A program made the position numbers and the translations under genes. From the NCBI RefSeq assembly GCF_003597395.2, contig NC_133777.1, forward strand, positions 14,111,917 to 14,175,916: DNA of 64,000 nucleotides, in the 5' to 3' direction. Origin of the DNA: Chelonoidis abingdonii. Lineage: Eukaryota > Chordata > Testudines > Testudinidae. Under the pieces are notes generated by a model. That model was not told the origin of the DNA. It did not search any database and saw only the letters and a list, made by a program, of their open reading frames with translations. Positions 21,172 to 34,246 of this stretch are shown here, piece after piece (within the stretch, counting starts at the first letter, position 1; every line of letters starts with the position of its first letter).

Positions 21172-23280
21172 TGCCTTCCCTCCCTCATTGACTGGAGCAA
21201 AAGGGAAAAAAAATCCATTCTCCTTCCCTCCAAGAGCCCTTTCTCCATTTCCTTTTCCTTTTTAAACACCCCAGGGACCCAACCCTTGGCTACTGCTTAG
21301 CTGCAGCTGAACTCCCTCCCCCCACTGCCCCACTCATGGAACTGTCTCAGAACCTGTAGCTGCACATTCTTCTCTGGTGACTCAGGGTGGTGGTGGGGAA
21401 TGATCAGAGCCCGCTGTCTGCATTCTCTTGTGACACCTTGTCCCCATATGGCTAATTTAGCAGACCGAAAGGTGGCTAAGATTGAGGAGGAGAAGCATCA
21501 TTTGTGGAATTTTGTTCCCTGTGAAGATATCTATTTATAATGTGGCTATTCACTGTTCCTGTGCTGTGTTAACAGTACAAGAAAGGGAGTGGTTTTCAGG
21601 TCAGAGACAGTGACGGAGACCAGCCTGGTTTGTTTCTAACCCATTGCTGTGCTGTGACAGCCCAGATAGCACAGAATGAGGAGTCTCTGGGCTTCAATCA
21701 ACAATTCTGGGGATGTATGAGCTGGAAGCAGCCGCCAGCTCATTCTGAGCCTCACTGTCTCTACAGGGCTAACCAGAATAGAAAGAACATGGGTTTTGTC
21801 TCAAACGTAAGCCAGACTACCTGACTCTCTCAGAGAAAGCAGATTGTAAAAACTGTATCTTTACTCTAGCAGCCACTTTTTTGACTGTAACCGTATTTTA
21901 AAACTCAAGCCCACTTCAGCATAGAAGGCTCAACAGATCTAGAGCAGTTTCCAGCTTTTAGAGCCATAAGCTCCTTTTTAAGCAATATAGCGATTTCCTT
22001 ATGCTCAGTGCTTGCTTTGAAGACTCCTTGTTGGATACAATGGAGTAGCTGTATTGAATGGAATTTAGAGATGGGTCAGCCTGAAGAGGGCTCACCCAGA
22101 TTAACACCAGCCCCCATCTTGCTCTCTCACACACCTATCTATCTGGGAGGAAAGATCTAAACAATCTAAACTTTTGCCAAGCTTTTCCTGACCGTTCCTT
22201 ATGCATTGTATATATATTTTAATGAAACTAGAGCAGTAGCTCGCCAGAAAGTTTGAGCCAACTCAGAAACTATGAACTGGAGCTGATTTGCTGGTTCCAT
22301 TTCAGTGGGTTTAATGAATCCTGAGGAGGTGTTTCACCTCATTCTATACTATGTTGCTTTTACAATAGGGCCATGTAATAAAACTGCACAGAAACATATT
22401 ATGGTTCACAATTTTAAAGTTTAAAGAATGAAACAGACTTTTCTCCCACCCTCTCTGTAAAAATGAAAGGTGTCTTCTTGGTGTCATATTTGATTTTAAA
22501 AGATATGCAGTGTCTCACTAGAAAATATGGGGAAAACCGTACCTGGAATGTAGAATTTGACTTTACATATCTAGGAGCAGACAGCAATATAAAGTTACAT
22601 AAGATACACTTTAATAAAAGTTTAAGCTTGTGCTTCAAACTGGCACATTATAAGATAAAGAAAGATAACTGATATTGTTTAAAGTACAAAGTAAGGTTAA
22701 ACCTTTAAAGTTAAGTTACAAAGCTAAATTCATTTTAGAAGGTAATAAAATACCTATTTCCTCATAAGATCAGAGGATTTTTTGCACCATTATGGAAATT
22801 CAGACATTTACAGTGGAGAGTAATACTGCCATCATTAGTAGCAAAACAACATATGCTATACAAAGGAATACATGGCCCCTGCCCCACAGTAGAATTTACA
22901 AATCTAAGGCATAAACCTGCAATCAAATCTGTGCACCCTTGCACCCAGATGGAATGCTGCTGACTTAATGATACCACAACAGATTCACCTGGTTTGATCC
23001 AATTGCAGAATTAGGGAGAGAACGGATAAATTAGCACAAAATGCACTGGCAACCCCACACCAAAGCAGCAATTTTTTTTTTAAAAGGGTGGGCAACCGTA
23101 TTTTTATTCAAGTGGCTTAGCATGAACAGGCATGATGGAAAAAAGTTAGTTTTACAAAGGCATCTGAACAAAGAGGGTCAAATAAGGGAGAAGATACAGA
23201 AAAAGAGTGGGAGAAGTACCAAGGAGCTATTATGAACCTTGGGAACAACTGTTTCCTAATCAGAAGCAAAAGATGCACAT
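21172..23280. other. Unannotated stretch
   Basis: About 2.1 kb with pyrimidine-rich text near 21180-21320 and AT-rich text after 22400. No gene or repeat is defended. Confidence 0.4.
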
Positions 23281-23777
23281 GGCCAGATCCTTAATTATAC
23301 AAGTAGGCATAGCTCCACTGCCTTAAATACAGCTACAGTGATTTACACCTGTAACAGAAGACTCCTTTCCCAGCTTGGGAGTTCCTCACCAACAAAACAG
23401 CCTTGGATGCCTTTTTTTGGTTTGTTGTGACCTCAGAGTTTCATTTGCTACCTTCACTAAACCACCACCTGCATAGCACTTTTACAGCATCTCCTCATCC
23501 TCAGCCCTTTCTTTAGCACTGAGACCTTTCTTCCTCTGACCTCTACTAGCCTTCCCCCTCTTTATACTTCCTTCCTGTTCTTTTAACTGGCCTCCCCAGC
23601 TGGTGGGATAGTTAGCACCTTAGTTCATCAGCTCCCAGTCTGCTTAGGCAATTAAGTACTCTCCTCCTCCATCAGGCCTTTCCTGGTGGAGCTAATTAAT
23701 ATTTAAATAAATCAGAGTGCTCAGTCAGCTACCAGTTCTCCCCACTGTTACATCACCATGTTAAGATTTGGGGGCCT
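23281..23777. mobile_element. Small MITE (GGCCAGATCC arms) split by a solo LTR
   Basis: Left part 23281-23349 begins GGCCAGATCC and ends GTGATTTACACC. Right part 23754-23777 reads CACCATGTTAAGATTTGGGG then GCC-like text, matching the closing arm of the same palindromic MITE (TTTACACC, then AGCTGAGGATCTGGCC in intact copies, from memory). The 403-bp LTR at 23350 lies between them. Sister copies are at 54729-55903, 61817-62127 and 32879-32952. Confidence 0.65.
23350..23752. mobile_element. Solo LTR with TGTAACAG/CTGTTACA ends
   Basis: Perfect 8-bp inverted ends, TGTAACAG and CTGTTACA. Flanks are ACACC (23345-23349) and TCACC (23753-23757), a 4 of 5 match consistent with a 4-5-bp target duplication. 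Length 403 bp, pyrimidine-rich on the plus strand. No internal retroviral sequence remains, so it is a recombined solo LTR. Orientation is not certain. Confidence 0.75.
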
Positions 23778-24902
23778 ATTGCAATAGAGAGAGAGGAAGA
23801 ATGGGTAAATTTTGCTAAATACACACATGACTGTAATTTCTTACAATTGTACAAGTGCTGAACATTTCTGTGTCAGAGCTACAAGGGAAATGATAACAAG
23901 GCACTATGGATCCTAACCTGCTACTACTGAAGCCAGTGACAAAACTGCCATTGACTTCAATGGCAGAGGATCAATCCCTACAAGGATATAAAACCTTAAC
24001 AGATCTCTCTTTAAAAAGTGATGAAACTTGCACTTCCAAAGCAGACACCATTCCATGAGACTATTTGATGCTGCTTAAGTCAGACTAGAATGTTTAAAGA
24101 TTTCTCGGTGTCACTGAAGCCTTAGAGAGAGCAGCTACTTCTCTCGAGAACAGGGGTTATATTTCTTCCTCCTGAAAGGTGATTTCATGCTTCAGGAAGT
24201 AAAGAAAGTTTGCACATTGACAATATAAATGCAGATGGCTCCCATAATGACTGACACCAGAGGTCGTGTGAGTGCAGCGTCATTTCTACTCCCAGTAGAT
24301 CACACAGCCAAGCAAATTAATGGCTGTTGAGGAATTAGAAAAATCAGAGTTCTGACAGCTGTCTTCTCCTAAAATTGGTTGTTCAGGAGCCCTCGATGTC
24401 TGGTTGCTCTACTACTTTTAATAACCACCAAGAACCAGTGACAACCCTCCGCCCTCATATCATCTCATGCAAACACATTTCCTTCCCTCAAAGGGCATAA
24501 GTGGCAATGAAAGAAATTGACTAATATATAGAACAAAGAGTAAAATCCAGTGTCAAAGGGCTATTAATTTCACAGATCTGTCCCAATACAAATTGTATGT
24601 CATAAAATGAGGCCTCTTATAATGAATATCATCTAAAAGCAAGAAGTCTGTTAGGTTTTTTCTAAAACATGCAGTGATACAGATATGTTCTTAGCAGGTG
24701 GTCTTTGCACTATAATATTTGTGCTGCATTAAAGAAAAAGGAATTTGCCAATACAATAGAAAAGCTAATGAGCTACAACACAAGATTCTGACAAGTGATA
24801 AAGAGTTTTCAAGTCAGCAGTTTTCCCTGAAGTATATTTTTATATAATAGCCTTTTTTTCCTATTGAATAAGGATCAGAAGTTAACTACCATCACATACT
24901 AC
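23778..24902. other. Unannotated stretch with a short palindromic repeat
   Basis: AAACTGCCATTGACTTCAAT near 23941 with its flanks resembles the small MITE type of this region. Otherwise nothing is recognised. Confidence 0.4.
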
Positions 24903-25440
24903 TGTAAGGCAGCTCACCTTCCGCCAGCATCAGGTTGCAGCTGGTGCCTCGGTTTCCCTCTTGCTGCTGGTCTTCCCCAGACTGGTAGAATGATTTGATC
25001 CTCTAGCCAAATCAATATGAACCCATCCAGAACAAGACAATCTGTCTACAAGGGCCTGTCCTCATCTTCCCACTTTATTAAGGGGTTTTCTCCCACTGTT
25101 TCTGGAAGCCCCAGCCCAAAACAGGGATCAGTGCCTACAGTTGCTCTCTACTCACAACACTGCTATATTGTACCACTGCATTTTTCATTCTCTTACTTTA
25201 TACCTCTCCAGGGTCCAGCTACATCTTAGCTCCCCATAGGCCTTTCCCCTTTTTGAAGGTACTCCACTTCTCTCCTTCCACACTAAGGAAAGCTTTCTTA
25301 TATCTTACTTCCTGTCTCCCATCATGCATTCCAGCCCAGCCTACAACTCCCGGATATCCTTCAGGGAACTACAGTCCCCAGAATTCTCTTGTTCCAGGCC
25401 AAACCAGGATCATCTGGCTTTAGGCAAGCCAGTGGGATTT
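24903..25440. mobile_element. Possible LTR-type repeat
   Basis: Starts TGTAAGGCAGCTCACC and has the C- and T-rich text typical of the LTRs in this window. I could not find a matching end with a target duplication. Ends and class are uncertain. Confidence 0.3.
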
Positions 25441-26204
25441 GAACAGCTAATTGCATATGGTCCCTTTGAAAAAAAATCCCTGTTTTAGCCTTTTAGTCGT
25501 GATTTCCCCATCTATCATCAGATGGACACTGCAACAATTAATGAATGCACATAAAGCACTATTTAAGTACCAAAGCACATAATAATGTACACAAAATGCG
25601 TCAGCTAGATCAGCCTCTGTCACAACCAGTGGTTCATGACCCCCAGAAGGATCACAAAGGACAATGGGGGGGGGAGGGTTATGATTCAGGTCCTGAACAT
25701 TTTATTACAATCTAAAGCAATGAATCACACTCTTTCTGATCCCCATCTCCTCACACCCTAATCTTCAACATCAGGTATTCTCTGTCAGGCTTTCAAAATG
25801 CACACACAAATATAGGCTTAGCATTGTTACCAATTATATATATTTTACTCTCTTATTCTTTACTTTTACGGTAAATGAAAGAGGGCCATGAATATTCGAT
25901 TTTAAATAAGAGATCACCAACCTGAAACACTTGAAAAATACAGGCGTAGACAAGAGGGAAGCAAAACTTAAAACATTGCTTGATTCTGAGTAGATGTTAA
26001 TTCACTTCGCTGTAAGATTTTCTGAGAAATTAACTTTTTTAGCATTTCTGTTTCCTTTCCTCCTCCCAAAATTGGCACGTGCAAAGATTCATTAAAATTC
26101 ACTTGTGCAGAAGAGTTCCACGTTTCATTACTTTTCATAAAGAAACAATGGAAAGTACAAAAAGGTAAATTTACAGCTTATATGTTTCCAGTGCCACACA
26201 CTCC
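25441..26204. other. Unannotated stretch
   Basis: A weak hAT-like motif (CAGTGGTTCATGACCCCC near 25630) suggests a diverged fragment. The rest is AT-rich with no feature recognised. Confidence 0.35.
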
Positions 26205-26208
26205 ATAG

Positions 26209-27438
26209 TGTAAAAGCAGGGTAACGGTCCTGCTGTTGTGGGGAACTTTCCTGGCTTCTGCACTACCCCAGTGAAGTGGGCTAGCAAAAGGATCTGAGTG
26301 CTTGCTCCCACTTCCTTTAACCAGAGGCCTCCCTGCCCTTGACGACTCCCCTTCCACTCTCCTGTCTGGCAGAGTCCTCACAACCTGGACAAGGCTGGGC
26401 CCCAGGATTCCTGGGGGGCTCAACCCCCAACCCTACTCTGGTCATCTAGGACAGGGGCTAGGGTGTCCCCACTCCAGGGTACTCTCTCTGCACTGGGCAC
26501 CTCCCTGACCCACTGATCATTTCATACAATTTAAAGCAAATACAAGTTGTTTAATAAACAATTAATTTAAAAAACAAAAACAAAGAAAAATGGGAAAGGT
26601 TAAAGGAAAACACATCACCCTGCTCTGTGGCAGGGAACATCACAAACAGTGTCTCTGGAATGTCAGGGCACTTCACAGTCTGTTCCTTGTAGGTCCCAGG
26701 TCTCCTTCTCAGGCCCTGGCTGTGCTGTAGGGATGCTGTGGGTTGGACACTTGCTCTGGCGGTGGCTACACGCTCTCAGGCTCTAGGTGGCAGGACCCTT
26801 CTTCCTAGCGTCACCCCCACCCTGTCCGGGTTACGATCCCCCTCCAGGTCTTGCCTGCAAAGCGCCTTGGCTGAGGCGTCTCCATGTGCTGGGCCCACTG
26901 CCCAGGGTCCCCCACATGCTCCCCTGCTGCTCATCACACCCAGCTCCAGACTGCCTCAGCACGGCTGCTGCTGCTGCTCTGCCCTTCAGCTCCATGGGCC
27001 CCTTCTCTGGCCCCTCTAGCTTTAATTGCAGTAGCTCTGCTCCCAGGGCAGGTCTGCTCTCTCTGGGCTGTGCTCTGGCTTTGGGGCTGCAGCTGTGCTC
27101 TCATACAGGGTCTGTTTTCTCTGGGCTGCTTTTCTGGCCCCTCTGGATCTAGCCCAGCTCTGACCTCTACTCTCTCCTTAGCTCAGCCCCACTCTGTCTG
27201 ACCCAGGCAATTCCAACTCACAGGGAGGATAGGATCCACCCTGGTCTCCTGACTCCCTGATTAGCCTGCCTAACCTGTCAATCAGCTGATCTGGAGCATT
27301 GGCCTCTCCCCATTGTTCCTAGGGACTGTCAGTCTCAGGCTCCTGAATTCCCATCGACCCTTCCCCTTTTACTGCTGGGAACTAATCAACCAAAACACCC
27401 CCACTGAATGTTAGTAAGGGGGCAACAGTCCCCTTACA
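26209..27438 (-). mobile_element. Solo LTR, family A copy 1
   Basis: Plus strand starts TGTAAAAG and ends CCTTACA, with ATAG on both sides (26205-26208 and 27439-27442), a perfect 4-bp target duplication. It is 1230 bp. The same family occurs in the opposite orientation at 54769-55858, giving long shared segments such as GGCCTCTGGTTAAAGGAAG, GCCAGGAAAGTTCCCCAC and GCAACAGTCCCCTTAC (in one or other strand). Open frames on the plus strand at 26738-27201, rich in Leu/Ser/Pro, fall entirely within the LTR and are not genes. A 4-bp duplication fits ERV1- or Gypsy-type integration. Confidence 0.85.
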
Positions 27439-27442
27439 ATAG

Positions 27443-29207
27443 GATCCCCAATAAAATTATGCAATTTTCTAACTTCTCAAAGCTGCAAAATCAGACAATA
27501 CAAACCCAGATAATATTACATAGACTTAACATGTTAGGGTGAGGGTAACAGTAATAAAATAGGAGAAGACATACGTGAATGGGGAGAGGAGAGAATGTGG
27601 GAGCTGGTGGAGGACAGGAGGCATGAGGTCTGACATTCTGATACATTTTGAATAAATATTGAGATGTATCTAGAAAGGGGGGGTCTAAGTTTTTTCCCAT
27701 TCAAACAATTGCTCTTTAAGGCAATAAGCTATTCTTGCTTTGGCTGCTAACTGAGACAAGCCCAAATACCATTGCAAAAGCCTACTTTTCCATTTCTGTT
27801 TGAATGCTGGGCAAAGGGGTTCCAGATGGTTATTTTATCCAAAATGATTTCCGACATCCCTGCTATCTATTTAATTCACTCTTGCCTCTTTTTTGCTGTA
27901 TTAAAAGAAAGAAGTGATCAAGATATGTGGTAGAGGGATATTTTGCAGCATTGCAAAATAAAAGTGAGAGCTGTTCCCGTGCTCACGGCTTCAATGGCAA
28001 TAGACTCGTGGCTTTGTTTTAACCCTCGTGTCAACATGGCATCTGTCTTTTGTAACTTATTGAAAACATCTCTCAAGATTTCCACTGGATCAGTTTTACT
28101 GTCAGTTCAGAACTCAGCCTCATCACATTCTGTTTGGTAGACGAGAATTGTGTTGAGGCTCTTAGCACCAATCATGACTGGGTCTTTGGTCAATGCCTCA
28201 ATGCAAATAATAAGTAGTAATAACTGTTCTATTACTATCTCTGCTTCTAGTAGAAGTCAATGGGCTAGCTTCTGGCCCCTGTTGTGGCCTATTTTTACAC
28301 CACTGGAATAGCAAAGAGGTTACACACCATGACCCACTGCAGAATTTCTCCAGAGCAACTGTGACATAGAACGGATATAGGTAGCTTTCTCCTTCCCTCC
28401 TGTGCTACCCGCAGCTTAAGGACATGTTGACTCAGGGTGGGAGATATGTTGAGGATTTGTGGAGGGAGCTAGTTTACTTTGTGATCCAGCTATTCTGGGC
28501 TGCAGAACAGCCCATGTGTTGCCATACAAACTAGTATAAATTAGAACACCTTCACCTTTCCCCCACCACCTCTTCTTTACTGTGTCAGTCTGTCCCAATG
28601 CTCTCTTTCACTCTCTCTCCCATACCTAATTAAGGTAATGAGACACACAGCATTGAGGTGCAAGCTGGATACAAGCCCAATGGACAAATGATGGTATTTG
28701 CAAACATTTTTAAATAAGCCATCAGGGGCTCATCTGGCAGAAAGCTACTTAATCACTCACTGCTGCTGCTCCCAGAAAGCTTTGAGTCTAAGGGGATCTG
28801 TACAAAATCTGAAGTTTGCACTTAGCCTGCATTTGTTTTTCATTTAGCTTTTTCAGTTCTTAAACTACAGAGTTCTAGTGCTTCAAATTAATAGATGCTT
28901 TATCAAGTCCATAATCAAGACACAAAACTTTAATGCTAACTGTTCCAATGGGACATTAGAAGAACTTTTATCAAGACAAACAGCATCTGACTCAGCAGAA
29001 TCTTAATTCCAAAATTCTTGTATTTATGCAATCAGTTCATGACAGAAGTGTATGGTTTTCCTCAATACAAGAAGTCTGAAAGAACTGTTAGGTGTACCGA
29101 GTCATGCAGCAATCTTTCAACAGCAATTCAAGGACTTCTTGGCCTTCCTCCTAATATCAGTTTGTTCAACACAAGAATCCAGTGTCACAGTGGCTGCCAT
29201 AATCCTG
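27443..29207. other. Unannotated stretch
   Basis: About 1.8 kb without a recognised gene or transposon. Confidence 0.4.
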
Positions 29208-29300
29208 GATTCACAGATTTTTAAGGCCAGAAAAGACCATTATGATCATCTAGTCTGACCTCCTCCTCACTACAAGCCATAGACTTTTACCAACTGATTT
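29208..29300 (-). mobile_element. CR1 3' end fragment
   Basis: GGATTCACAGATTTTTAAGG, CCAGAAAAGACCATTATGAT and CATCTAGTCTGACCTCCT are the inverse of the usual CR1 3' end (AGGTCAGACTAGATGATCA, then CCTTAAA-type end). Only about 90 bp remain. Confidence 0.8.
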
Positions 29301-31509
29301 CTGCCCATTACTGCCCAATCAAGCCCATTACTTATAGCTGAGATAGGGCATGATAGGTCAAATATTACAAAGCAATTGCTTTCCTCTGGATTACTGGTAA
29401 TAATTTCCATAGCTGCCACAATAATCTCATGTACACATTTATTTTAGAAAAAAGTGAGCTAGAGATTTTTACTTATGTATTTAGCATGACCATCATCAAT
29501 AGGAGCATGCAGAAGAGCTGCGCAATCTAGTCCTCTTAATGTACATTCATAAACAAGTTACTCTTGATTTACCCATTTTCAGCAAGTTTATGTGCCACTT
29601 AAATTCTATTTGAGGCCATAAGTGGGACTTAGTGGTGCCTGGACCTTGTGAGAACTTCTCTGTGCCAGGTTTAGCGTCACCACCACATGTAATCAGTATA
29701 AAAGTCTATTGTTACTCAGTACGTTGGCAGGAGCTCTGGTAGAAGCCTCAGGATAAAATTTCACTAGGAATCTAAAGGGAGGGTTGGGATGATTTCCCTG
29801 TCTCTGATGATTGTCACACTCTTTCTGACTACTACATCATCATCTCTGGGATGGCTTCTTCTGTCGCTTATAACAGAACTTCTGTAGAGCAAATTTGTTG
29901 CCTTTTGAATATATGAGATATTTTCAGTGAGAAAGATATCCCGGTATTTCTCTGCCACAGATCTCCCTCACATACAAGATACACATTTACTTCAAATCTC
30001 ACATAAGGCTATTCTACCAATAGACCCATTTATTTTTAGTAACAAATTATACACATTTCAGGTAAAGTGCCCCTAATAGAAGTTTAGTAGATTTGTGTTG
30101 CCTTCTCCTTCCTTGGTGATGGTTTATTGTTTAAATGAGAACACAGATGAATAGGTTCCACAGTCCCTGAAACCTTCTCTTTGCAAGATGACCCAGTGCT
30201 TTTTCAGTAATGGGGATAATCATAAATGTATAGGTCTAAAGATGACATTTAGGGGGACGCCCGTGTTGAAATACTAGCAGTGCATCATTGGCTATAAAGC
30301 TCCTATTATATGCAATGTGTGATTGAAGATTTTGAAGACAACACCAAAAAAGGTAGAGAAATTGCTATCAGCCAAGAAAAGAAGAAAACACTTTCCCAGA
30401 AAGTGCACATGTGGTAAAACTCATCATGAGGGCTACATAGCTCTTAAACCCTTTGGATAACATAAATTACAATTGCAATAGATAAGATTAAAATAATTAG
30501 AAGTGATACAAACCCTCATGCTTCAGGCCAACCATTATTCACTGACATGGTTAGGAAAAAAACTTCCTCTATGGGCAGGTTAGTACATAATTGCAGATGG
30601 TGGGGTTTCCGGCTCCTTCCTCTACAGCATCTCATAACAACCACTGTCCGAGACAGGATATCAGACTAGCTATTCCACTGGTCTGAGCTAAAATTGCAAT
30701 TCTTTTGTCCTACATTCCTAAACTATCTATTTAACCTTGACTTACGCACAATGTTGATTACAAGGAGACAAAGTCAGTGAAGCATAAGGAAAAAAACATC
30801 CAAATGAATATGATCCTTATGTATATCTAGTGAAGCCATAGGCCCACACCAGGAAACACTGAATTCATGTTTTGGAGCTAGACTACCATTGAATATTATA
30901 CAGCAAAGGAAACTCCATTTGGTCAGTTTTAGTAGTATCACTCTACATTTATGAGTTACAAAAATACTAGGTACTGGAGATTCTGACTGCTCACCAAGGG
31001 ATTTCTTGACAGAAAATTAAGATGAATATACATTTAGAAAATTCCTTCTTTGAGGAAAGGAAGAGGGATTACAAATATGCGTAGAATATATTCAATTAGA
31101 TCTTAGAAACATTTATCATTGGTGATGGACTTATATTGGCTGATGTCTTGCGTAACATAAAGTGTGTATCATCTCATCTCACCTCAGACTACTTAGACTA
31201 ACTCCAAATTATTTTAACAAGCAGGACTGAGAATTACTGTATTCAAACAGAATAAACTCTTTATGCTCCAATGCAGCAACTGTCATTTCTACCAGCTGAA
31301 TATCTAGCCCATTAGATCTGGGCCACTGTCCAAGTGTTCCAGTGGCCTATTTGGGAGCCATCCAACTCTTTGTATTCTAGGATTGAATATGTATAGAGAA
31401 GAAGGAACATTAAAAGGTTCCTCCAAAGCAGATTTAGACAACCTCTTTAGTCATTTTTGAAGTGATCTTCACTGTCTGTCAGACCTGGATGACAAACTTT
31501 CATGATAAG
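29301..31509. other. Unannotated stretch
   Basis: About 2.2 kb. No gene, SINE or LTR is recognised by eye. Open frames are short. Confidence 0.4.
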
Positions 31510-31514
31510 AATGT

Positions 31515-32695
31515 TGTGATGGGCTGGATCCCTTAAGGTGCCACCTAATATGCTGGGATATCACTGACCCCACCTGTTCTGCCAGCTAGGGCACCCTTTT
31601 TACCTGTCTTGCTGAGCCAGGCTATTAAGCCACCTCCACAGGCACACACAGGCAGGGTCACACTCAACTGCAGAACGACACAGATACTGAGATCAGCTCT
31701 GGGACACCTAAGCTTAAGGGACTTGCCCCAGCACCCAGCTGTTCACCTCCCTTGGAGTGCAGACCCAAAGGTATATTAAGAAATCCCCCTCCTCCCTCAA
31801 TGTGGAGGAAGGTATGCACAGCCTCCTACACACACACCCCATTATGAATTGCACAAATGGGGTTATATTATAAGAAATATGTTTATCTACAAAAGATGAA
31901 TTTTAAGTGGTTAAAGAGATAGCAAACATAACAAAGCCAATTACTAAGCAAATAAAACAAAACATGCGTACTAAGCTTGTTTCACTAAAGAAATGGGTTA
32001 CCAATAGTAATTTATCACTCTAAATATGATCACAGGTAGATTACAGAAAGTCTTAAAAGGCAGCTGCACTGGCCTGTAGCTTGAGACTTCAGGTATTTCC
32101 ACTCACAGACTGGATGCCCTTCTCAGCCTGGGGTCAACCCTTTCCCCTCAGTTCAGTTCTTTCAGGTGTTTTTCAGTGTCTCTTTGGGTAGGGAGGCAGA
32201 GGAGAACCACAATGATGTCACTCCCCTGCCTTATATAGCTCTTGTGTATGGCGGGAACCCTTTGTCCCCCAGTGGAAGAACACTGGCATCCCAAGGGGTG
32301 GGTCCAGTACCAGATGACTCAGACCCATGTCTCTGCAGGGCTGCGGCAGCCATTACTCATATGCTGTCTGGAGCATCCACAGGAAGACTAAGCTCTTTCA
32401 CAGCCATTGTCTTTGCTAATGGTCCATTAGTCCTGTCTGGCTTTTCCATTGTTGTACCTGATGGGGTAGTTGGAGGAGACACCCAAAGTAACACATTTGA
32501 AATACAGATACAAAGTCAATATTCCTAATTTCAGATACAGAAATGATACAGGTATACAAATTGGATAATCACATTCAGCAAATCATAACCTTTCCAATGA
32601 TATCTTACACGAGCCATCTTGCATGCAGTATATCTCATTTATGTTGTTCATATCATAAGCATATTTCAATAAAGAATATGGAGTGAAACATCACA
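31515..32695 (-). mobile_element. Solo LTR with 5-bp TSD AATGT
   Basis: Plus strand starts TGTGATGGGCTGGATCC and ends GAAACATCACA. A perfect 5-bp duplication AATGT flanks it (31510-31514 and 32696-32700). Length 1181 bp. On the minus strand the sequence AGCTATATAAGGCAGGGG near 32226-32243 looks like a core promoter, so the LTR is probably oriented minus. The plus-strand frame at 32166-32528 lies inside it and is not a gene. Solo form means loss of the internal provirus by LTR recombination. Confidence 0.85.
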
Positions 32696-32878
32696 AATGT
32701 CACTACTGCTGACATGCAGGTTGTTAACTTGATGCTACCTACAGCCAATGAGATGGTTCATGATGATTTGTCTCCTTTCCCAGGACCTTCTTCCCCTCTT
32801 CTTTCCTTTTTCTCACCCTCATTTCCATGCATTTTCTTAGGGAAATTAGTTAAAAGATTTTGATAGTCTGAACAGACA

Positions 32879-32952
32879 GCCAATCTGCAGCTGGTGTAAA
32901 CTGACATAATTTTAATGGAGTGATGTTAATTTACTCCATCTGGAAAATCTAG
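32879..32952. mobile_element. Small palindromic MITE copy
   Basis: CCAATCTGCAGCTGGTGTAA at the left and TTTACTCCATCTGGAAAATC at the right form an imperfect palindrome around AATGGAGTGATG. This is the family that hosts nested insertions at 23350, 54769 and 61843; here the copy is uninterrupted. Confidence 0.55.
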
Positions 32953-33429
32953 CTGAATATGCTTAGGGGGAGATATTTGGGGAATTAAACTTCTTTTAAG
33001 GCAGTAGTGACATTCAGATCCATTTTACATTAATAGGCTGAGAAGTGGTAGTGGCAGTGGTAATTTTTCACATGAAAGGCACTATTCTTTGGGCGTGTTC
33101 CTTTGAGACTTTTCACATAAAGAACACACATCCCATGAGGCTTACCCTGAAGATCAAAAACATTCATATAAATGTGGTTTAATGGAGACACTAGCAAAGA
33201 GATCTGAACACCTTAATAATTAATCCCTCTGTTTTCAAAGCCTTCTCATTTGTTCCCTCCCCTCTTCCATCTCGATTTCCCAAAACATTTGAAAGATAAA
33301 GGAGAAGAGTTAAGATGTTAGCAGATGTGCTGTGACCAGTGCCTATCCCGCTGATCATAGTGCTCGGATTATTACCTTGTTCTTTCCACATCTGCTAGTT
33401 GCATCCACCTCTTGCCTCCTGTCCTATAA
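32953..33429. other. Unannotated stretch
   Basis: Nothing recognised. Confidence 0.4.
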
Positions 33430-33525
33430 TTAGTTTGTAAACTCTTCAGGGTAGGGATGCTTTTTTGTTGATTTTGCATAGTACCTAATGCAACATGGCT
33501 ACCGCTATACAAATAATAATATACA
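33430..33525 (+). mobile_element. L2/L3-like 3' end fragment
   Basis: TTTGTAAACTCTTCAGGGTA, GGGATGCTTTTTTGTTGATT, then CATAGTACCTAATGCAACAT and ACAAATAATAATA. The order matches the old amniote LINE end also seen at 15245. Confidence 0.5.
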
Positions 33526-34183
33526 GCTCCACATATGGCAGACTCTAAGGTCTACGTTCCTCTTATCTCTGCTTGCAAAGTGATCAGAATCCTAACAGCA
33601 CCATACCGCAGAGGTGGGAGGTGGACAAGACATCTATCCAGGCTTTTCCATCTAATTTCATTGAGTCTGTGAAGCAAAGGGATAACATTTTCAAGCTCAT
33701 AAGACATTAAGTCACAAGTCTTGCTTTCAAAAGTGACTTAGGTACCTAAGTCGCTTAAAAGATTTTGAAAATTTTACCTGACACCTAGAAAGTGCAGAGT
33801 GTAGAATCTCCTATACGAGTTATAGCCACTAGAATCAATTAAGAGTATCAGAAAATATTTATATAGTGCATTAAATTAAGACAGCATTTCACAAATATTT
33901 GAATGTCATGCTCAGGCAAAGCCATCTACCTAAACATTGCCAATTCTGTAGAATTTTCCATATACATAAGTACAGAGAACATTAATACTACCCGAAAGGG
34001 GCATTCCCATCCCTCCTCTGTTTGTACCCCCTTCTGATCTCACTCATTTTTCTCCAGGAGCTAATGTTGCCCCTATTGCTAAGAGGTGACTTCATCAAGT
34101 CTAGAGGCATATAATAGCTCAAAAGAAAGTCTGTAAATGATCGTGGCCTCCACTCAAAATAGTGCAACTTTATGGGTAACATC
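33526..34183. other. Unannotated stretch
   Basis: No feature is recognised. Confidence 0.4.
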
Positions 34184-34246
34184 CTGGCCTCATGGAAGCC
34201 AATGGGAGTTTTGGCATTGACTTCAGTGGGGACAGGATTTCACTCC
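34184..34246. mobile_element. Small MITE (CCTGGCC arms)
   Basis: CCTGGCCTCATGGAAGCCAA pairs with the closing ACAGGATTTCACT-type arm through a central GGGAGTTTTGGCATTGACT. Same type as 39476-39541. Confidence 0.5.

Noticed and set aside
26738..27201. Three overlapping plus-strand frames of about 93-121 codons
   Set aside because: All lie in the solo LTR 26209-27438 and share no domain; Ser/Leu/Pro-rich composition follows the C-rich LTR.
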